In this document: positions 10,505 to 25,126 of the stretch, piece after piece | How positions within the stretch are numbered: the first letter of the stretch is position 1 | Layout: each line of letters begins with the position of its first letter | DNA from: Henricia sp. BOLD:AAB3569 | Taxonomy: Eukaryota; Echinodermata; Asteroidea; Spinulosida; Echinasteridae | Reading direction: 5' to 3' | Assembly: GCA_037783545.1 (NCBI GenBank) | Contig: JBBELK010000096.1 | Location: forward strand, 1,984,001-2,048,000 | DNA length: 64,000 nt | The notes under the pieces: model-generated | What the model saw: the letters and a program-made list of their open reading frames with translations, nothing else | The model's database searches: none | What the model was told of the DNA's origin: nothing | Program-made: the position numbers and the translations under genes

Positions 10505-11891
10505 CAGTCAAACTTGTGTATAGTGGCCACCCATGGGACCGGGCAAAAGTGGCCACTATAGACAAGTGGCCTTTATATGCAGGTGTACACACAAATGCGC
10601 ATGAATGTATTTGCATACCCGGTATGTGCATTGTTTATATACAATGTATGGCCATGTACATGTACATCAAGAAACAATTGCAATTCAGCTAAATTTCAAG
10701 TGTGCAGTGTACCTGGACAAAGATATTTCCTTCTCTCAAAGTTCAAGAAAATAATCTTTAAAATGTAAAAAGTAAAATACTTGCTCATCCAAACAACATT
10801 GTTGGTAATGTGGATTAATAATAACAAAAGACGCAGATATCGGCAGCAGGCACGGCAGGAGTTTAATTCCGAAAGAATACCACACCCAGCCACAATGTGC
10901 TTGAGATCCCATGCACAACTTTAAATACAGGACAAGTAAGTTTTTCCAAGACCAATGAATTTCTTTTTTTTAAATCTTAATTATAAGTTTGTGTTTTTTT
11001 TTTTTAATATCAAAGTAACATTTTTACATGATTTACATGTAACCAGGATTTTTCGGAAAGAATTGAGAAGTTGACCATCATTGCCTCAGACCTTGCATAG
11101 GCCTATACATGTAAAAAAAAAACACATGACTACTGAGCTGAAAACAAGAATTAGGCACATTTTAAGAATTAAGCAGGTTTAACAAAATAAAATAATTTTT
11201 TTATTTTTCCACAAAACAGTTCGATGGAAATTGCTGTCTCTTGGAAAATAGTAATGCATGGTCAAGTTTCCAATTCTTACCTTGGTGATGTGTTTATTTT
11301 CCATGCAAAACTACATGTAGCCTCCAAAGTTAAGAACTTTATACCGTGAATTTGTTTCCTGGCGACGCTATGCCCGATTCCATTGCAATGTTTTTCACAC
11401 CCCCTTCTGCCTTCAATTGGCCCTATGACATGTATGACACAATTTTTTCTTCCTAAGAGTAATGATCTTTCCCTGAAATTAACTGCACAATCCAAATGTT
11501 CTGTAATTGCTTCAACAAAAACGATCTAGAAAAGAGGAAACAATTGTTATCGTTCGTAACAAAACACATGACTTCTTATAGTCTGACCCCAATACTGTTT
11601 TATACAATGCTTTTATGCATAGTACGTGGGAACTAGACATTTATGCCTAAACATGGGTAACAACAGAGGGCGCCCTTCATTTTTACATGGCCTCAATACT
11701 ACGGATGTTTTTGCCGTACACTGTGCACACAAAAACCTTCAACCCCGGCCGTTGGCCGCGTTATAGAGGGGCCGTTTTATCAAGGTGCGTCAATGGTTAT
11801 TTTACACAGCAGTCGTTCGGTACCCAACAGTCTTGGCCGGTTTAGGCAAGTGGCCGTTTTATAGAGGTGGCCGGAAGAGCAAGTTTGACTG
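10505..11891. mobile_element. Non-autonomous Tc1/mariner (pogo/Tigger-like) element
   Basis: The ends are inverted, CAGTCAAACTTGTGTATAG on the left and GCAAGTTTGACTG on the right. They are flanked by TA on both sides (10503-10504 and 11892-11893), the target duplication of this superfamily. Subterminal GTGGCCACC / TATAGAGGTGGCC motifs also mirror each other, as in Tigger/pogo families. 1387 bp, no transposase recognised. An internal piece (about 11060-11100, AATTGAGAAGTTGACC) is shared with 60196 and 61553. Confidence 0.7.
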
Positions 11892-11901
11892 TATATGTAT
11901 A

Positions 11902-12301
11902 TGATCCTACAGAGTCCTACCTCTTCGCTATGGCGCTCGCGTATAACAGAGTCAAGCACCAGGCTACCATAATTGCGGCCCAGCACGTACCATTTTTGGA
12001 TGAGGGGTGATTTGTTTTAGCGCGCCACTGTGCGGTCAGTGAAGGGAGGATTCACTCAAAATTACCACCAAAGGGCTTTTTCTCTGAGTGAATGACTTTT
12101 CACTCCTAAAGTTACCATGCGGGACGCTTTGACAAAAAGCCATTTGGAGTGAATCCTCCCTTCACTGACCACACGGTGGTGCCCTAAAACTAATCCCCCC
12201 TCATCCAAAAATGGTACGTGCTGGGTTGCAATTCGGGTAGTCTTGTGCTTGACTTTGTGATATGCGAGCGCCATAGCACAGAGGCAGGACTCAAGGATTA
12301 T
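11902..12301. repeat. Palindromic fold-back element
   Basis: The left arm (about 11902-12060: AGAGTCCTACCTCTTCGCTA, GCTATGGCGCTCGC, CCATTTTTGGATGAGGGG) is the reverse complement, with moderate divergence, of the right arm (about 12131-12301). The centre contains an inner mirror (GAGTGAATGACTTTTCACTC). No coding capacity. Confidence 0.75.
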
Positions 12302-15300
12302 ATGCAAATCCGAAGAAGAAATTCTCATATTTTGTTACAAACACGAGGAGTTTGAGGTTCTGCTTGGAGCGATGTGAATTTGATCGTCAAACTGAGACAA
12401 ACTGAGGTGTGTACGTCAGTTTTGAGAGTATTACGGCTAGGGTGGTATGTAGAACGTGTAGAGATTTTGATTTTACCCCAAAATTGCAATTTCCTGTAAG
12501 AAGACTTGGTTAAAGATTCCGTTTGGAGCAACGATTTTGATAGGGAAAAAAAAGGTTATATTGGAAGTATAGGCTTTTTAAGCATATCATATAAAAACTA
12601 GAAATGTGTTCGTTGAAAACGAACACATGGCTGTTCCCCTCCTTTTTATAAACATATGTGGTGTTCGGGATGACCTTTGTTAGTGATTGTATATGAAGAA
12701 ATCACGATCGTATGTCAAACGGTTGAGTTTTTATCGATTTTTAAATATTGAATATTATTACATGCCACTTTAATCTGACATGTAGGGAAGGTCAAAGGTG
12801 TTGCTATATGTTTGGATACCCCACCCTAGTCGAAGTGTAACACAGTTGACCCCATCGTGATATATTGTACCCCTTTCAAATGGCAAGGCAAAATCTGTTT
12901 GACCAATAGGAAACGAGGTCAAAGGTCAAGCCATGTGCGCATCTTAAAGACATTTGTTAGTGATCGTATATGCAGAAGGAATCAAATTTGTAGGTCAAAC
13001 GGTAGATTTTTTATTGATTTTTGAATATTTAATTACGTAATCATCTTGTCGCTTGAGGGCGCTATTTCCTACGATGACGTCATCACTTATATTTTTGGAA
13101 AGCTTAAGGGCCTCTGGTAATAACACCATTGACCCTATCTCAATACCTCCTTTCACTTTCAAACTAAGGGCCACTTCCGGTTTCGACCGGAAGTGAGCAA
13201 GGTCAAAGGTCACGGCCATATTTTTTGGATACACCACCCTAGGTCCAAGTGTAATACAGTTGACCACATCCAGATATCTTGTACCACTTTCAAATGGCAA
13301 GGCAAAATCTGTTAGACCAATAGGAAACGAGGTCAAAGGTCAAGCCCTGTGCGCATCTTAAAGACATTTGTTAGTGATCGTATATGCCACAGGAATCAAG
13401 ATCGTAGGTCAAACAGTTGATTTTTTATTGATTTTTGAATATTTAATTACTTAATCATCTTGTCGGTAGAGGGCGCTATTTCGTACGATGACGTCATCAC
13501 TTATATTTTTGGAAAGCTTAAGGGCCTCTGGTAATAACACCATTGACCCCATCTCAATACCTCCTTTCACTTTCAAACTAAGGGCCACTTCCGGTTTCGA
13601 CCGGAAGTGAGCAAGGTCAAAGGTCACAAAAATATTTTTTAGATACCCCACCCTAGTCGAAGTGTAACACAAGTGACTTTGTCCAAATATCTTACACCAC
13701 TTTCAAATGGCAAGGCAAAATCTGTTAGACCAATAGGAAACGAGGTCAAAGGTCAAGGGGTGTGCGCATCTCAAAGACCTTTGTTAGTCATCGTATATGC
13801 CGAAGGAATCAAGATCGTAGGTCAAACGGTTGATTTTTTATTGATTTTTGAATATTTAATTTATTAAACTTCATGCCCCTTTAATCTGACACGTGATGAC
13901 GTCATCATGACGTCATTAGTACTGTGCACTAATTCACATAGTGACCAATGTCCATGTGAAGTTTGAAGTCAATCATGAATGTGCAAGTGCCCGAAAAAGC
14001 GTCTGAAAAAAGTGGAAGAAGGAAAAGAATAAAAACTAGACCTGTGTTCGTTCTTGACAACGAACACATGGCTGTTCCCCTCCTTTTTATAAACATATAT
14101 GTGTTCGGGATGACCTTTGTTAGTGATCGTATATGAAGAAATCACGATCGTAGGTCAAACGGTTGAGTTTTTATCGATTGTTAAATATTGAATATTATTA
14201 CATGCCCCTTTAATCTGACATGTAGGGAAGGTCAAAGGTCACGGCCATTTGTTTTGGATACACCACCCTAGGTCGAAGTGTAATACAGTTGACCACATGC
14301 AGATATCTTGTACCACTTTCAAATGGAAAGGCAAAATCTGTTAGACCAATAGGAAACGAGGTCAAAGGTCACGACCATATGTTTTGGATACACCACCCTA
14401 GGTCCAAGTGTAATACAGTTGACCACATGCAGATATCTTGTACCACTTTCAAATGGCAAGGCAAAATCTGTTAGACCAATAGGAAACGAGGTCAAAGGTC
14501 ACGACCATATTTTTTGGATACACCACCCTAGGTCCAAGTGTAATACAGTTGACCACATGCAGATATCTTGTACCACTTTCAAATGGAAAGGCAAAATCTG
14601 TTAGACCAATAGGAAACGAGGTCAAAGGTCAAGGGGTGTGCGCATCTTAAAGACTTTTGTTAGTCATCGTATATGGCGAGGGAATCAAGATCGAAGGTCA
14701 AACGGTTGATTTTGTATTGATTTTTGAATATTTAATTTATTAAACATCATGCCCCTTTAATCTGACACGTGATGACGTCATCATAACGTAATCAGTTAAA
14801 GACCTTTGTTAGTTATTGTATATGGCGCAGGAATCAAGATAGTAGCTAAAATGGTTGATTTCTTACGGATTTTTTATATCCCATTTATTTTATTTGATGC
14901 CCCTTTAATCTGACACGTGATGACATCATTATGACGTCATTAGTGAAAGACCTTTGTTAGTGATCATATTTGGCGCAGGAATCAAGATCGTAGCTCAAAC
15001 GGTTGATTTTTTATTGATTTTTTATATTTCATTTATCTGTTTCCATGCCCCTTTAATCTGACATGTGATGACGTCGTCCTGACGTCATCATTTAAAGACA
15101 TTTATTAGTGATCGTATATGGCGTAGGAATGAAGATCATAGCTCAAACGGTTGATTTGTTATTGATTTTTGAACATTTAATTTTATCAAATATCCCTTTA
15201 ATCTAACACATTGAGCAAGGTCAAAGGTCGCCACCATATTTTTTGGATACCCCACCCTAGTCGAAGTGTAACACAATTGACCCCGTCCAAATATCTTGTA

Positions 15301-18300
15301 CCACTTTCAAATGACAAGGCAAAATCTGTTTGACCAATAGGAAACAAGGTCAAAGGTCAAGGCGTGTGCGCATCTTAAAGACATTGGTTAGTCATCATAT
15401 ATGGCGAAGGAATCAAGTTCGTATGTCAAACGGTTGATTTTATATTGATTTTTGAATATTTAATTTATTAAACTTCATGCCCCTTTAATCTGACACGTGA
15501 TGACGTCATCATGACGTCATTAGTACTGTGCACAACTTTACATAGTGACCAATGTCCATGTGAAGTTTGAAGTCAATCATGAATGTGCAAGTGCCCGAAA
15601 AAGCGTCTGAAAAAAGTGGAAGAAGAAAAAGTAAAAAAAAAAAATAAAAAAAAATATCGTAACGAAAACAAAGGCTGTTCCGACCCGAATCGGAACAGCC
15701 AACTAGACCTGTGTTCGTTCTTGACAACGAACACATGGCTGTTCCCCTCCTTTTTATAAACATATATGGTGTTCGGGATGACCTTTGTTAGTGATCGTAT
15801 ATGAATAAATCACGATCGTAGGTCAAACGGTTGAGTTTTTATCTATTTTTAAATATTGAATATTATTACATGCCCCTTTAATCTGACATGTAGGGAAAGT
15901 CAAAGGTGTTGCTATATGTTTGGATACCCCACCCTAGTCGAAGTGTAACACAGTTGACCCCATCGTGGTATATTGTACCCCTTTCAAATGGAAAGGCAAA
16001 ATCTGTTTGACCAATAGGAAACGAGGTCAAAGGTCAAGCCATGTGCGCATCTTAAAGACATTTGTTAATGATCGTATATGCAGAAGGAATCAAATTCGTA
16101 GGTCAAACGGTAGATTTTATATTGATTTTTGAATATTTAATTACGTAATCATCTTGTCGCTAGAGGGCGCTATTTCGTACGATGACGTCATTACTTATAT
16201 TTTTGGAAAGCTTAAGGGCCTCTGATAATAACACCATTGACCCCATCTCAATACCTCCTACCACTTTCAAACTAAGGGCCACTTCCGGAAGTGAGCAAGG
16301 TCAAAGGTCACGACCATAATTTTTGGATACACCACCCTAGGTCCAAGTGTAATACAGTTGACCACATCCAGATATCTTGTACCACTTTCAAATGGCAAGG
16401 CAAAATCTGTTAGACCAATAGGAAACGAGGTCAAAGGTCAAGCCATGTGCGCATCTTAAAGACATTTGTTAGTGATCGTATATGCAGAAGGAATCAAATT
16501 TGTAGGTCAAACGGTAGATTTTTTATTGATTTTTGAATATTTAATTACGTAATCATCTTGTCGCTAGAGGGCGCTATTTCCTACGATGACGTCATCACTT
16601 ATATTTTTGGAAAGCTTAAGGGCCTCTGGTAATAACACCATTGACCCCATCTCAATACCTCCTTTCACTTTCAAACTAAGGGCCACTTCCGGTTTCGACC
16701 GGAAGTGAGCAAGGTCAGAGGTCACGACCATATTTTTTGGATACACCACCCTAGTCGAAGTGTAACACAGTTGACCCCACCTTGATATCTTGTACCACTT
16801 TCAAATGACAAGGCAAAATCTGTTTGACCAATAGGAAACGAGGTCCAAGGTCAAGGGGTGTGCGCATTTCAAAGACCCTTGCTAGTCATCGTATATGGCG
16901 AAGGAATCAAGATCGTAGGTCAAACGGTTGATTTTTTATTGATTTTTGAATATTTAATTTATTAAACTTCATGCCCCTTTAATCTGACACGTGATGACGT
17001 CATCATGACGTAATTAGTACTGTGCACTACTTCACATAGTGACCAATGTCCATGTGAAGTTTGAAGTCAATCATCAATGTGCAAGTGCCCGAAAAAGCGT
17101 CTGAAAAAAATGGAAGAAGGAAAAGAATAAAAAAACTAGACGTGTGTTCGTTCTTGACAACGAACACATGGCTGTTCCCCTCCTTTTTATAAACATATAT
17201 GGTGTTCGGGATGACCTTTGTTAGTGATCGTACATGAAGAAATCACGATCGTAGGTCAAACGGTTGAGTTTTTATCGATTTTTAAATATTTAATATTATT
17301 ACATGCCCCTTTAATCTGACATGTAGGGAAGGTCAAAGGTGTTGCTATATGTTTGGATACCCCACCCTAGTCGAAGTGTAACACAGTTGACCCCATCGTG
17401 ATATATTGTACCCCTTTCAAATGGCAAGGCAAAATCTGTTTGACCAATAGGAAACGAGGTCAAAGGTCAAGCCATGTGCGCATCTTAAAGACATTTGTTG
17501 GTGATCGTATATGCAGAAGGAATCAAATTCGTAGGTTAAACGGTAGATTTTTTATTGATTTTTGAATATTTAATTACGTAATCATCTTGTCGCTAGAGGG
17601 CGCTATTTCGTACGATGACGTCATCACTTATATTTTTGGAAAGCTTAAGGGCCTCTGATAATAACACCATTGACCCCATCTCAATACCTCCTACCACTTT
17701 CAAACTAAGGGCCACTTCCGGTTTCGACCGGAAGTGAGCAAGGTCAAAGGTCACGACCATATTTTTTGGATACACCACCCTTGGTCCAAGTGTAATACAG
17801 TTGACCACATGCAGATATCTTGTACCACTTTCAAATGGCAAGGCAAAATCTGTTAGACCAATAGGAAACGAGGTCAAAGGTCAAGGGGTGTGCGCATCTC
17901 AAAGACCTTTGTTAGTCATCGTATATGCCGAAGGAATCAAGATCGTAGGTCAAGCGGTTGATTTTTTATTGATTTTTGAATATTTAATTTATTAAACTTC
18001 ATGCCCCTTTAATCTGACACGTGATGACGTCATCATTACGTCATTAGTACTGTGCACTAATTCACATAGTGACCAATGTCCATGTGAAGTTTGAAGTCAA
18101 TCATGAATGTGCAAGTGTCCGAAATAGCGTCTGAAAAAAGTGGAAGAAGAAAAAGAAAAAAAAACTAGACCTGTGTTCGTTCTTGACAACGAACACATGG
18201 CTGTTCCCCTCCTTTTTATAAACATATATGTGTTCGGGATGACCTTTGTTAGTGATCGTATATGAAGAAATCACGATCGTAGGTCAAACGGTTGAGTTTT

Positions 18301-21300
18301 TATCGATTGTTAAATATTGAATATTATTACATGCCCCTTTAATCTGACATGTAGGGAAGGTCACGGCCATTTGTTTTGGATACACCACCCTAGGTCGAAG
18401 TGTAATACAGTTGACCACATGCAGATATCTTGTACCACTTTCAAATGGAAAGGCAAAATCTGTTAGACCAATAGGAAACGAGGTCAAAGGTCACGACCAT
18501 ATGTTTTGGATACACCACCCTAGGTCCAAGTGTAATACAGTTGACCACATGCAGATATCTTGTACCACTTTCAAATGGCAAGGCAAAATCTGTTAGACCA
18601 ATAGGAAACGAGGTCAAAGGTCACGACCATATTTTTTGGATACACCACCCTAGGTCCAAGTGTAATACAGTTGACCACATGCAGATATCTTGTACCACTT
18701 TCAAATGGAAAGGCAAAATCTGTTAGACCAATAGGAAACGAGGTCAAAGGTCAAGGGGTGTGCGCATCTTAAAGACTTTTGTTAGTCATCGTATATGGCG
18801 AGGGAATCAAGATCGTAGGTCAAACGGTTGATTTTGTATTGATTTTTGAATATTTAATTTATTAAACATCATGCCCCTTTAATCTGACACGTGATGACGT
18901 CATCATAACGTAATCAGTTAAAGACCTTTGTTAGTTATTGTATATGGCGCAGGAATCAAGATAGTAGCTAAAATGGTTGATTTCTTACGGATTTTTTATA
19001 TCCCATTTATTTTATTTGATGCCCCTTTAATCTGACACGTGATGACATCATTATGACGTCATTAGTGAAAGACCTTTGTTAGTGATCATATTTGGCGCAG
19101 GAATCAAGATCGTAGCTCAAACGGTTGATTTTTTATTGATTTTTTATATTTCATTTATCTGTTTCCATGCCCCTTTAATCTGACATGTGATGACGTCGTC
19201 CTGACGTCATCATTTAAAGACATTTATTAGTGATCGTATATGGCGCAGGAATGAAGATCATAGCTCAAACGGTTGATTTGTTATTGATTTTTGAACATTT
19301 AATTTTATCAAATATCCCTTTAATCTAACACATTGAGCAAGGTCAAAGGTCGCCACCATATTTTTTGGATACCCCACCCTAGTCGAAGTGTAACACAATT
19401 GACCCCGTCCAAATATCTTGTACCACTTTCAAATGACAAGGCAAAATCTGTTTGACCAATAGGAAACAAGGTCAAAGGTCAAGGCGTGTGCGCATCTTAA
19501 AGACATTGGTTAGTCATCATATATGGCGAAGGAATCAAGTTCGTATGTCAAACGGTTGATTTTATATTGATTTTTGAATATTTAATTTATTAAACTTCAT
19601 ACCCCTTTAATCTGACACGTGATGACGTCATCATGACGTCATTAGTACTGTGCACAACTTCACATAGTGACCAATGTCCATGTGAAGTTTGAAGTCAATC
19701 ATCAATGTGCAAGTGTCCGAAATAGCGTCTGAAAAAAGTGGAAGAAGTAAAAGAATAAAAAAACTAGAAATGTGTTCGTTGAAAACGAACACATGGCTGT
19801 TCCCCTCCTTTTTATAAACATATGTGGTGTTCGGGATGACCTTTGTTAGTGATTGTATATGAAGAAATCACGATCGTATGTCAAACGGTTGAGTTTTTAT
19901 CGATTTTTAAATATTGAATATTATTACATGCCACTTTAATCTGACATGTAGGGAAGGTCAAAGGTGTTGCTATATGTTTGGATACCCCACCCTAGTCGAA
20001 GTGTAACACAGTTGACCCCATCGTGATATATTGTACCCCTTTCAAATGGCAAGGCAAAATCTGTTTGACCAATAGGAAACGAGGTCAAAGGTCAAGCCAT
20101 GTGCGCATCTTAAAGACATTTGTTAGTGATCGTATATGCAGAAGGAATCAAATTTGTAGGTCAAACGGTAGATTTTTTATTGATTTTTGAATATTGAATT
20201 ACGTAATCATCTTGTCGCTAGAGGGCGCTATTTCCTACGATGACGTCATCACTTATATTTTTGGAAAGCTTAAGGGCCTCTGGTAATAACACCATTGACC
20301 CTATCTCAATACCTCCTTTCACTTTCAAACTAAAGGCCACTTCCGGTTTCGACCGGAAGTGAGCAAGGTCAAAGGTCACGGCCATATTTTTTGGATACAC
20401 CACCCTAGGTCCAAGTGTAATACAGTTGACCACATCCAGATATCTTGTACCACTTTCAAATGGAAAGGCAAAATCTGTTAGACCAATAGGAAACGAGGTC
20501 AAAGGTCAAGGGGTGTGCGCATCTCAAAGACCTTTGTTAGTCATCGTATATGCCGAAGGAATCAAGATCGTAGGTCAAACGGTTGATTTTTTATTGATTT
20601 TTGAATATTTAATTTATTAAACTTCATGCCCCTTTAATCTGACACGTGATGACGTCATCATGACGTCATTAGTACTGTGCACTAATTCACATAGTGACCA
20701 ATGTCCATGTGAAGTTTGAAGTCAATCATGAATGTGCAAGTGCCCGAAAAAGCGTCTGAAAAAAGTGGAAGAAGGAAAAGAATAAAAACTAGACCTGTGT
20801 TCGTTCTTGACAACGAACACATGGCTGTTCCCTTCCTTTTTATGAACATGTGTGGTGTTCGAGACGACCTATTATCACCTATGTTGTTATATTTAACTAT
20901 TTAATCATCTTGTCCCAAGAGAGCGCTATTTTATACGATGACGTCATCACTCACATTTTGGAAAGCTTGAGGCCCTTTGACATTAACACCCTTGACCCCG
21001 TATTTATACCCTCTACCATTTTCACACTAAAGGCCACTTCCCGTTTCGACCGGAAGTGAGCAAGGTCAAAGGTCACCAACCTATTTTTTAGATACCCCAC
21101 CCTAGTTGAAGTGTAACACAACTGACCTCGTCCAAATATCTTGCACCACTTTCAAATGGCAAGGCAAGATCTGTTTGACCAATAGGAAACGAGGTCAAGG
21201 GTCAAGGCGTGTGCACATTTTAAAGACCTTTGTTAGTCATCGTATATGGCGAAGGAATCAAGATCGTAGGTCAAACGGTTGATTTTGTATTGATTTTTTA

Positions 21301-22204
21301 ATGTCTAATTTATTAAACATCATGCCCCTTTAATCTGACACGTGATGACGTCATCATAACGTAATCAGTTAAAGACCTTTGTTAGTTATTGTATATGGCG
21401 CAGGAATCAAGATAGTAGCTAAAATGGTTGATTTCTTACGGATTTTTTATATCCCATTTATTTTATTTGATGCCCCTTTAATCTGACACGTGATGACGTC
21501 ATTATGACGTCATTAGTGAAAGACCTTTGTTAGTGATCATATTTGGCGCAGGAATCAAGATCGTAGCTCAAACGGTTGATTTTTTATTGATTTTTTATAT
21601 TTCATTTATCTGTTTTCATGCCCCTTTAATCTGACATGTGATGACGTCGTCCTGACGTCATCATTTAAAGACATTTATTAGTGGTCGTATATGGCGCAGG
21701 AATGAAGATCATAGCTCAAACGGTTGATTTGTTATTGATTTTTGAACATTTAATTTTATCAAATACCCCTTTAATCTAACACATTGAGCAAGGTCAAAGG
21801 TCGCCACCATATTTTTTGGATACCCCACCCTAGTCGAAGTGTAACACAATTGACCCCGTCCAAATATCTTGTACCACTTTCAAATGACAAGGCAAAATCT
21901 GTTTGACCAATAGGAAACAAGGTCAAAGGTCAAGGCGTGTGCGCATCTTAAAGACATTTGTTAGTCATCATATATGGCGAAGGAATCAAGTTCGTATGTC
22001 AAACGGTTGATTTTATATTGATTTTTGAATATTTAATTTATTAAACTTCATGCCCCTTTAATCTGACACGTGATGACGTCATCATTACGTCATTAGTACT
22101 GTGCACTAATTCACATAGTGACCAATGTCTATGTGAAGTTTGAAGTCAATCATGAATGTGCAAGTGCCCGAAATAGCGTCTGAAAAAATTGGAAGAAGGA
22201 AAAG

Positions 22205-22534
22205 AATAAAAAAAAAAAAAAAAATCGTAACGAAAACAAAGGCTGTTCCGACCCGAATCGGAACAGCCAAAAAAAAAAAAAAAAAAAAAAATCTTAACGA
22301 AAACAAAGGCTGTTCCCAACCGTGTTGGAACAGCCAAAAAAAAAAAAAAAAAAAAAAAAAGGAATAAAAATCGTAACGAAAACAAAGGCTGTTCCGACCC
22401 GAATCGGAACAGCCAAAAAAATCTTAACGAAAACAAAGGCTGTTCCGACCGTATCGGAACAGCCAAAAAAAAAAAAAAATAAAAAAAATCTTAACGAAAA
22501 CAAAGGCTGTTCCCAACCGTGTTGGAACAGCCAA
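22205..22534. repeat. A-rich hairpin cassette array (five cassettes)
   Basis: Each cassette is A(n), then a short arm (ATCGTAACGAAAAC or TCTTAACGAAAAC), then AAAGGCTGTTCC, a short loop, and GGAACAGCC, then A(n) again. The stems are 9-11 bp with 5-6-nt (or longer) loops and differ between cassettes at the loop-proximal pairs. It is located at the end of one satellite unit, directly before CTAG at 22535. A single cassette occurs at about 15655-15700. Confidence 0.85.
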
Positions 22535-23816
22535 CTAGAAATGTGTTCGTTGAAAACGAACACATGGCTGTTCCCCTCCTTTTTATAAACATATGTGGTG
22601 TTCGGGATGACCTTTGTTAGTGATTGTTTATGAAGAAATCACGATCGTAGGTCAAACGGTTGAGTTTTTATCTATTTTTAAATATTGAATATTATTACAT
22701 GCCCCTTTAATCTGACATGTAGGGAAAGTCAAAGGTGTTGCTATATGTTTGGATACCCCACCCTAGTCGAAGTGTAACACAGTTGACCCCATCGTGGTAT
22801 ATTGTACCCCTTTCAAATGGCAAGGCAAAATCTGTTAGACCAATAGGAAACGAGGTCAAAGGTCAAGGGGTGTGCGCATCTCAAAGACCTTTGTTAGTCA
22901 TCGTATATGCCGAAGGAATCAAGATCGTAGGTCAAACGGTTGATTTTTTATTGATTTTCCAATATTTCATTACGTAATCATCTTGTCGCTAGAGGGCGCT
23001 ATTTCGTACGATGACGTCATCACTTATATTTTTGGAAAGCTTAAGGGCCTCTGATAATAACACCATTGAGCCCATCTCAATACCTCCTACCACTTTCAAA
23101 CTAAGGGCCACTTCCGGTTTCGACCGGAAGTGAGCAAGGTCAAAGGTCACAAAAATATTTTTTAGATACCCCACCCTAGTCGAAGTGTAACACAAGTGAC
23201 TTTGTCCAAATATCTTGCACCACTTTCAAATGGCAAGGCAAAATCTGTTTGACCAATAGGAAACGAGGTCAAAGGTCAAGGCGTGTGCGCATCTTAAAGA
23301 CTTTTGTTAGTCATCGTATATGGCGAAGGAATCAAGATCGTAGGTCAAACGGTTGAATTTTTATTGATTTTTGAATATTTAATTTATTAAACTTCATACC
23401 CCTTTAATCTGACACGTGATGACGTCATGATTACGTCATTAGTACTATGCACTAATTCACATAGTGACCAATGTCCATGTGTTGAAAACGAACACATGGT
23501 TGTTCCCCTCCTTTTTATAAACATATGTGGTGTTCGGGATGACCTTTGTTAGTGATTGTATATGAATAAATCACGATCGTATGTCAAACGGTTGAGTTTT
23601 TATCGATTTTTAAATATTGAATATTATTACATGCCACTTTAATCTGACATGTGGGGAAGGTCAAAGGTGTTGCTATATGTTTGGATACCCCACCCTAGTC
23701 GAAGTGTAACACAGTTGACCACATCGTGATATATTGTACCCCTTTCAAATGGCAAGGCCAAATCTGTTTGACCAATAGGAAACGAGGTCAAAGGTCAAGC
23801 CATGTGCGCATCTTAA

Positions 23817-25126
23817 AGGTGTTATGCCGTGGAGAGAGGAATTATAATTATTTTTGCATGTTTCTATTCTTTGATATATTAATTATCGATTTCTTATCTC
23901 GTTTTACATTTTATATTTATAAAAAAAGTGAAAATTTAGGCTTATTTCCAACCCATGATTTTCCTCTTTTCTGGAAACTGTCGAAATCCCGCCGCTGCGG
24001 GCAGCAAACAGATTTGGCCAAATTCGTGATGTCATTTTACGGAGACGTTTTTAGCCAAGAAAGGCTCGCGCACGATTTCACTCCGCGCTAATACAATAGT
24101 CTGGTGTCGCACACATTGTGTAAGAAGAAACCTGTGTTTGGTCTTGATCCCACCGCTATGGTCGGTATGCTCGCCCGCGTGCGTGCGTGATCAAGTGCTT
24201 TGTGAAGTACACGCCGAACGAACGGCCCGCCAGCCGGTATGGTTTCAGCGAGTGCGCGCTGAACATTCTCGTAAACTTGTTACATTGCATTATTGACACA
24301 GTCACATCACAAGACGCCCCCAAAACACTGCTGGATAAATGTTCTAGTGTTGGGATTAAATTTAACATACACAAGTATCAAATGAAGAGGAAAGAACATG
24401 TCTAAGTTTTTCCATCAAACGGATATTTTAGGGTTTGGTTTTCGTCTCAACAACGTACGTTCATGGTAAGTTTTACGATGAATATAAATTCCACATTTAC
24501 ATGGTCTAAAAATTTAGGCAATCGGCTCAAACAAACATGGTACATTTACCATGAAAACTTCCAAGGACAAAATAATTATTGACGAAAAAGGGTTGAGAAA
24601 AAGTTGAGAAAGAAAGAGAAAGCCGAGGCAGTACCGTTCCAGTTTCCTGTTGAACACCGGACACGCGTTGTTCTCGGATTTCTTCCTTTCTTCCTCAAAC
24701 TGATACGGTTCAACCGTAGGAAATTCACTGGATGATTCTTCATCGCTGTCGTCATGAAATGAATGCGATGAGCAACAAAAAACATCGCTATTTCCATCGG
24801 AAAAAAACCTCAACACTGGAGTCAATTGTCAACATGTTGTTTTAAAACGCCACGTTGTGGAATAACAAGAAACAGCCGTCGGCCGGACGCATCCGTAAAA
24901 TGACGTCACGATTCCGTTGATTTTCCAATGTCAAACTTTTAGGCCCGACGGCTGTTGTTCAGATTTTGCTTCGAGTTTGGGCTGAAAAGTGGGCTAAAAA
25001 CTGCTATTGTAAAAAAACATTCGCACAGTCTAATTTTTTTCTGAACAGTTTTCCTGGCATAATTAGATGTATTTAATGGTTTAATGTGTAATTTTGGTAA
25101 ATTCCTCTCTCCACGGCATAACATCT
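23817..25126. mobile_element. TTAA-flanked DNA element inserted in the satellite
   Basis: Inverted termini AGGTGTTATGCCGTGGAGAG (left) and, on the other strand at the right end, AGATGTTATGCCGTGGAGAG, continuing AGGAATT. TTAA flanks both ends (23813-23816 and 25127-25130). The uninterrupted satellite has a single TTAA here (GCATCTTAAAGACATTTG), so the empty site is known. TTAA duplication fits piggyBac or Kolobok superfamilies. 1310 bp, no transposase recognised in six frames, so non-autonomous or internally replaced. An inner inverted pair lies near 24872-24957 (AACAGCCGTCGG / CCGACGGCTGTT). Confidence 0.8.

Noticed and set aside
22205-22534. CRISPR-like look of regularly spaced hairpin repeats
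   Set aside because: The host is an animal, spacers are just A runs, repeats are not of constant length, and there are no associated genes.
22106-22563. Lysine- or phenylalanine-rich readings across the A-rich hairpin cassettes (also at 34716-35141)
   Set aside because: They are translations of A or T runs and change frame with run length.
24156-24825. Readings of 72-103 codons inside the TTAA element considered as a transposase
   Set aside because: No DDE/D or zinc-finger pattern, several overlapping frames, and far shorter than piggyBac or Kolobok transposases.
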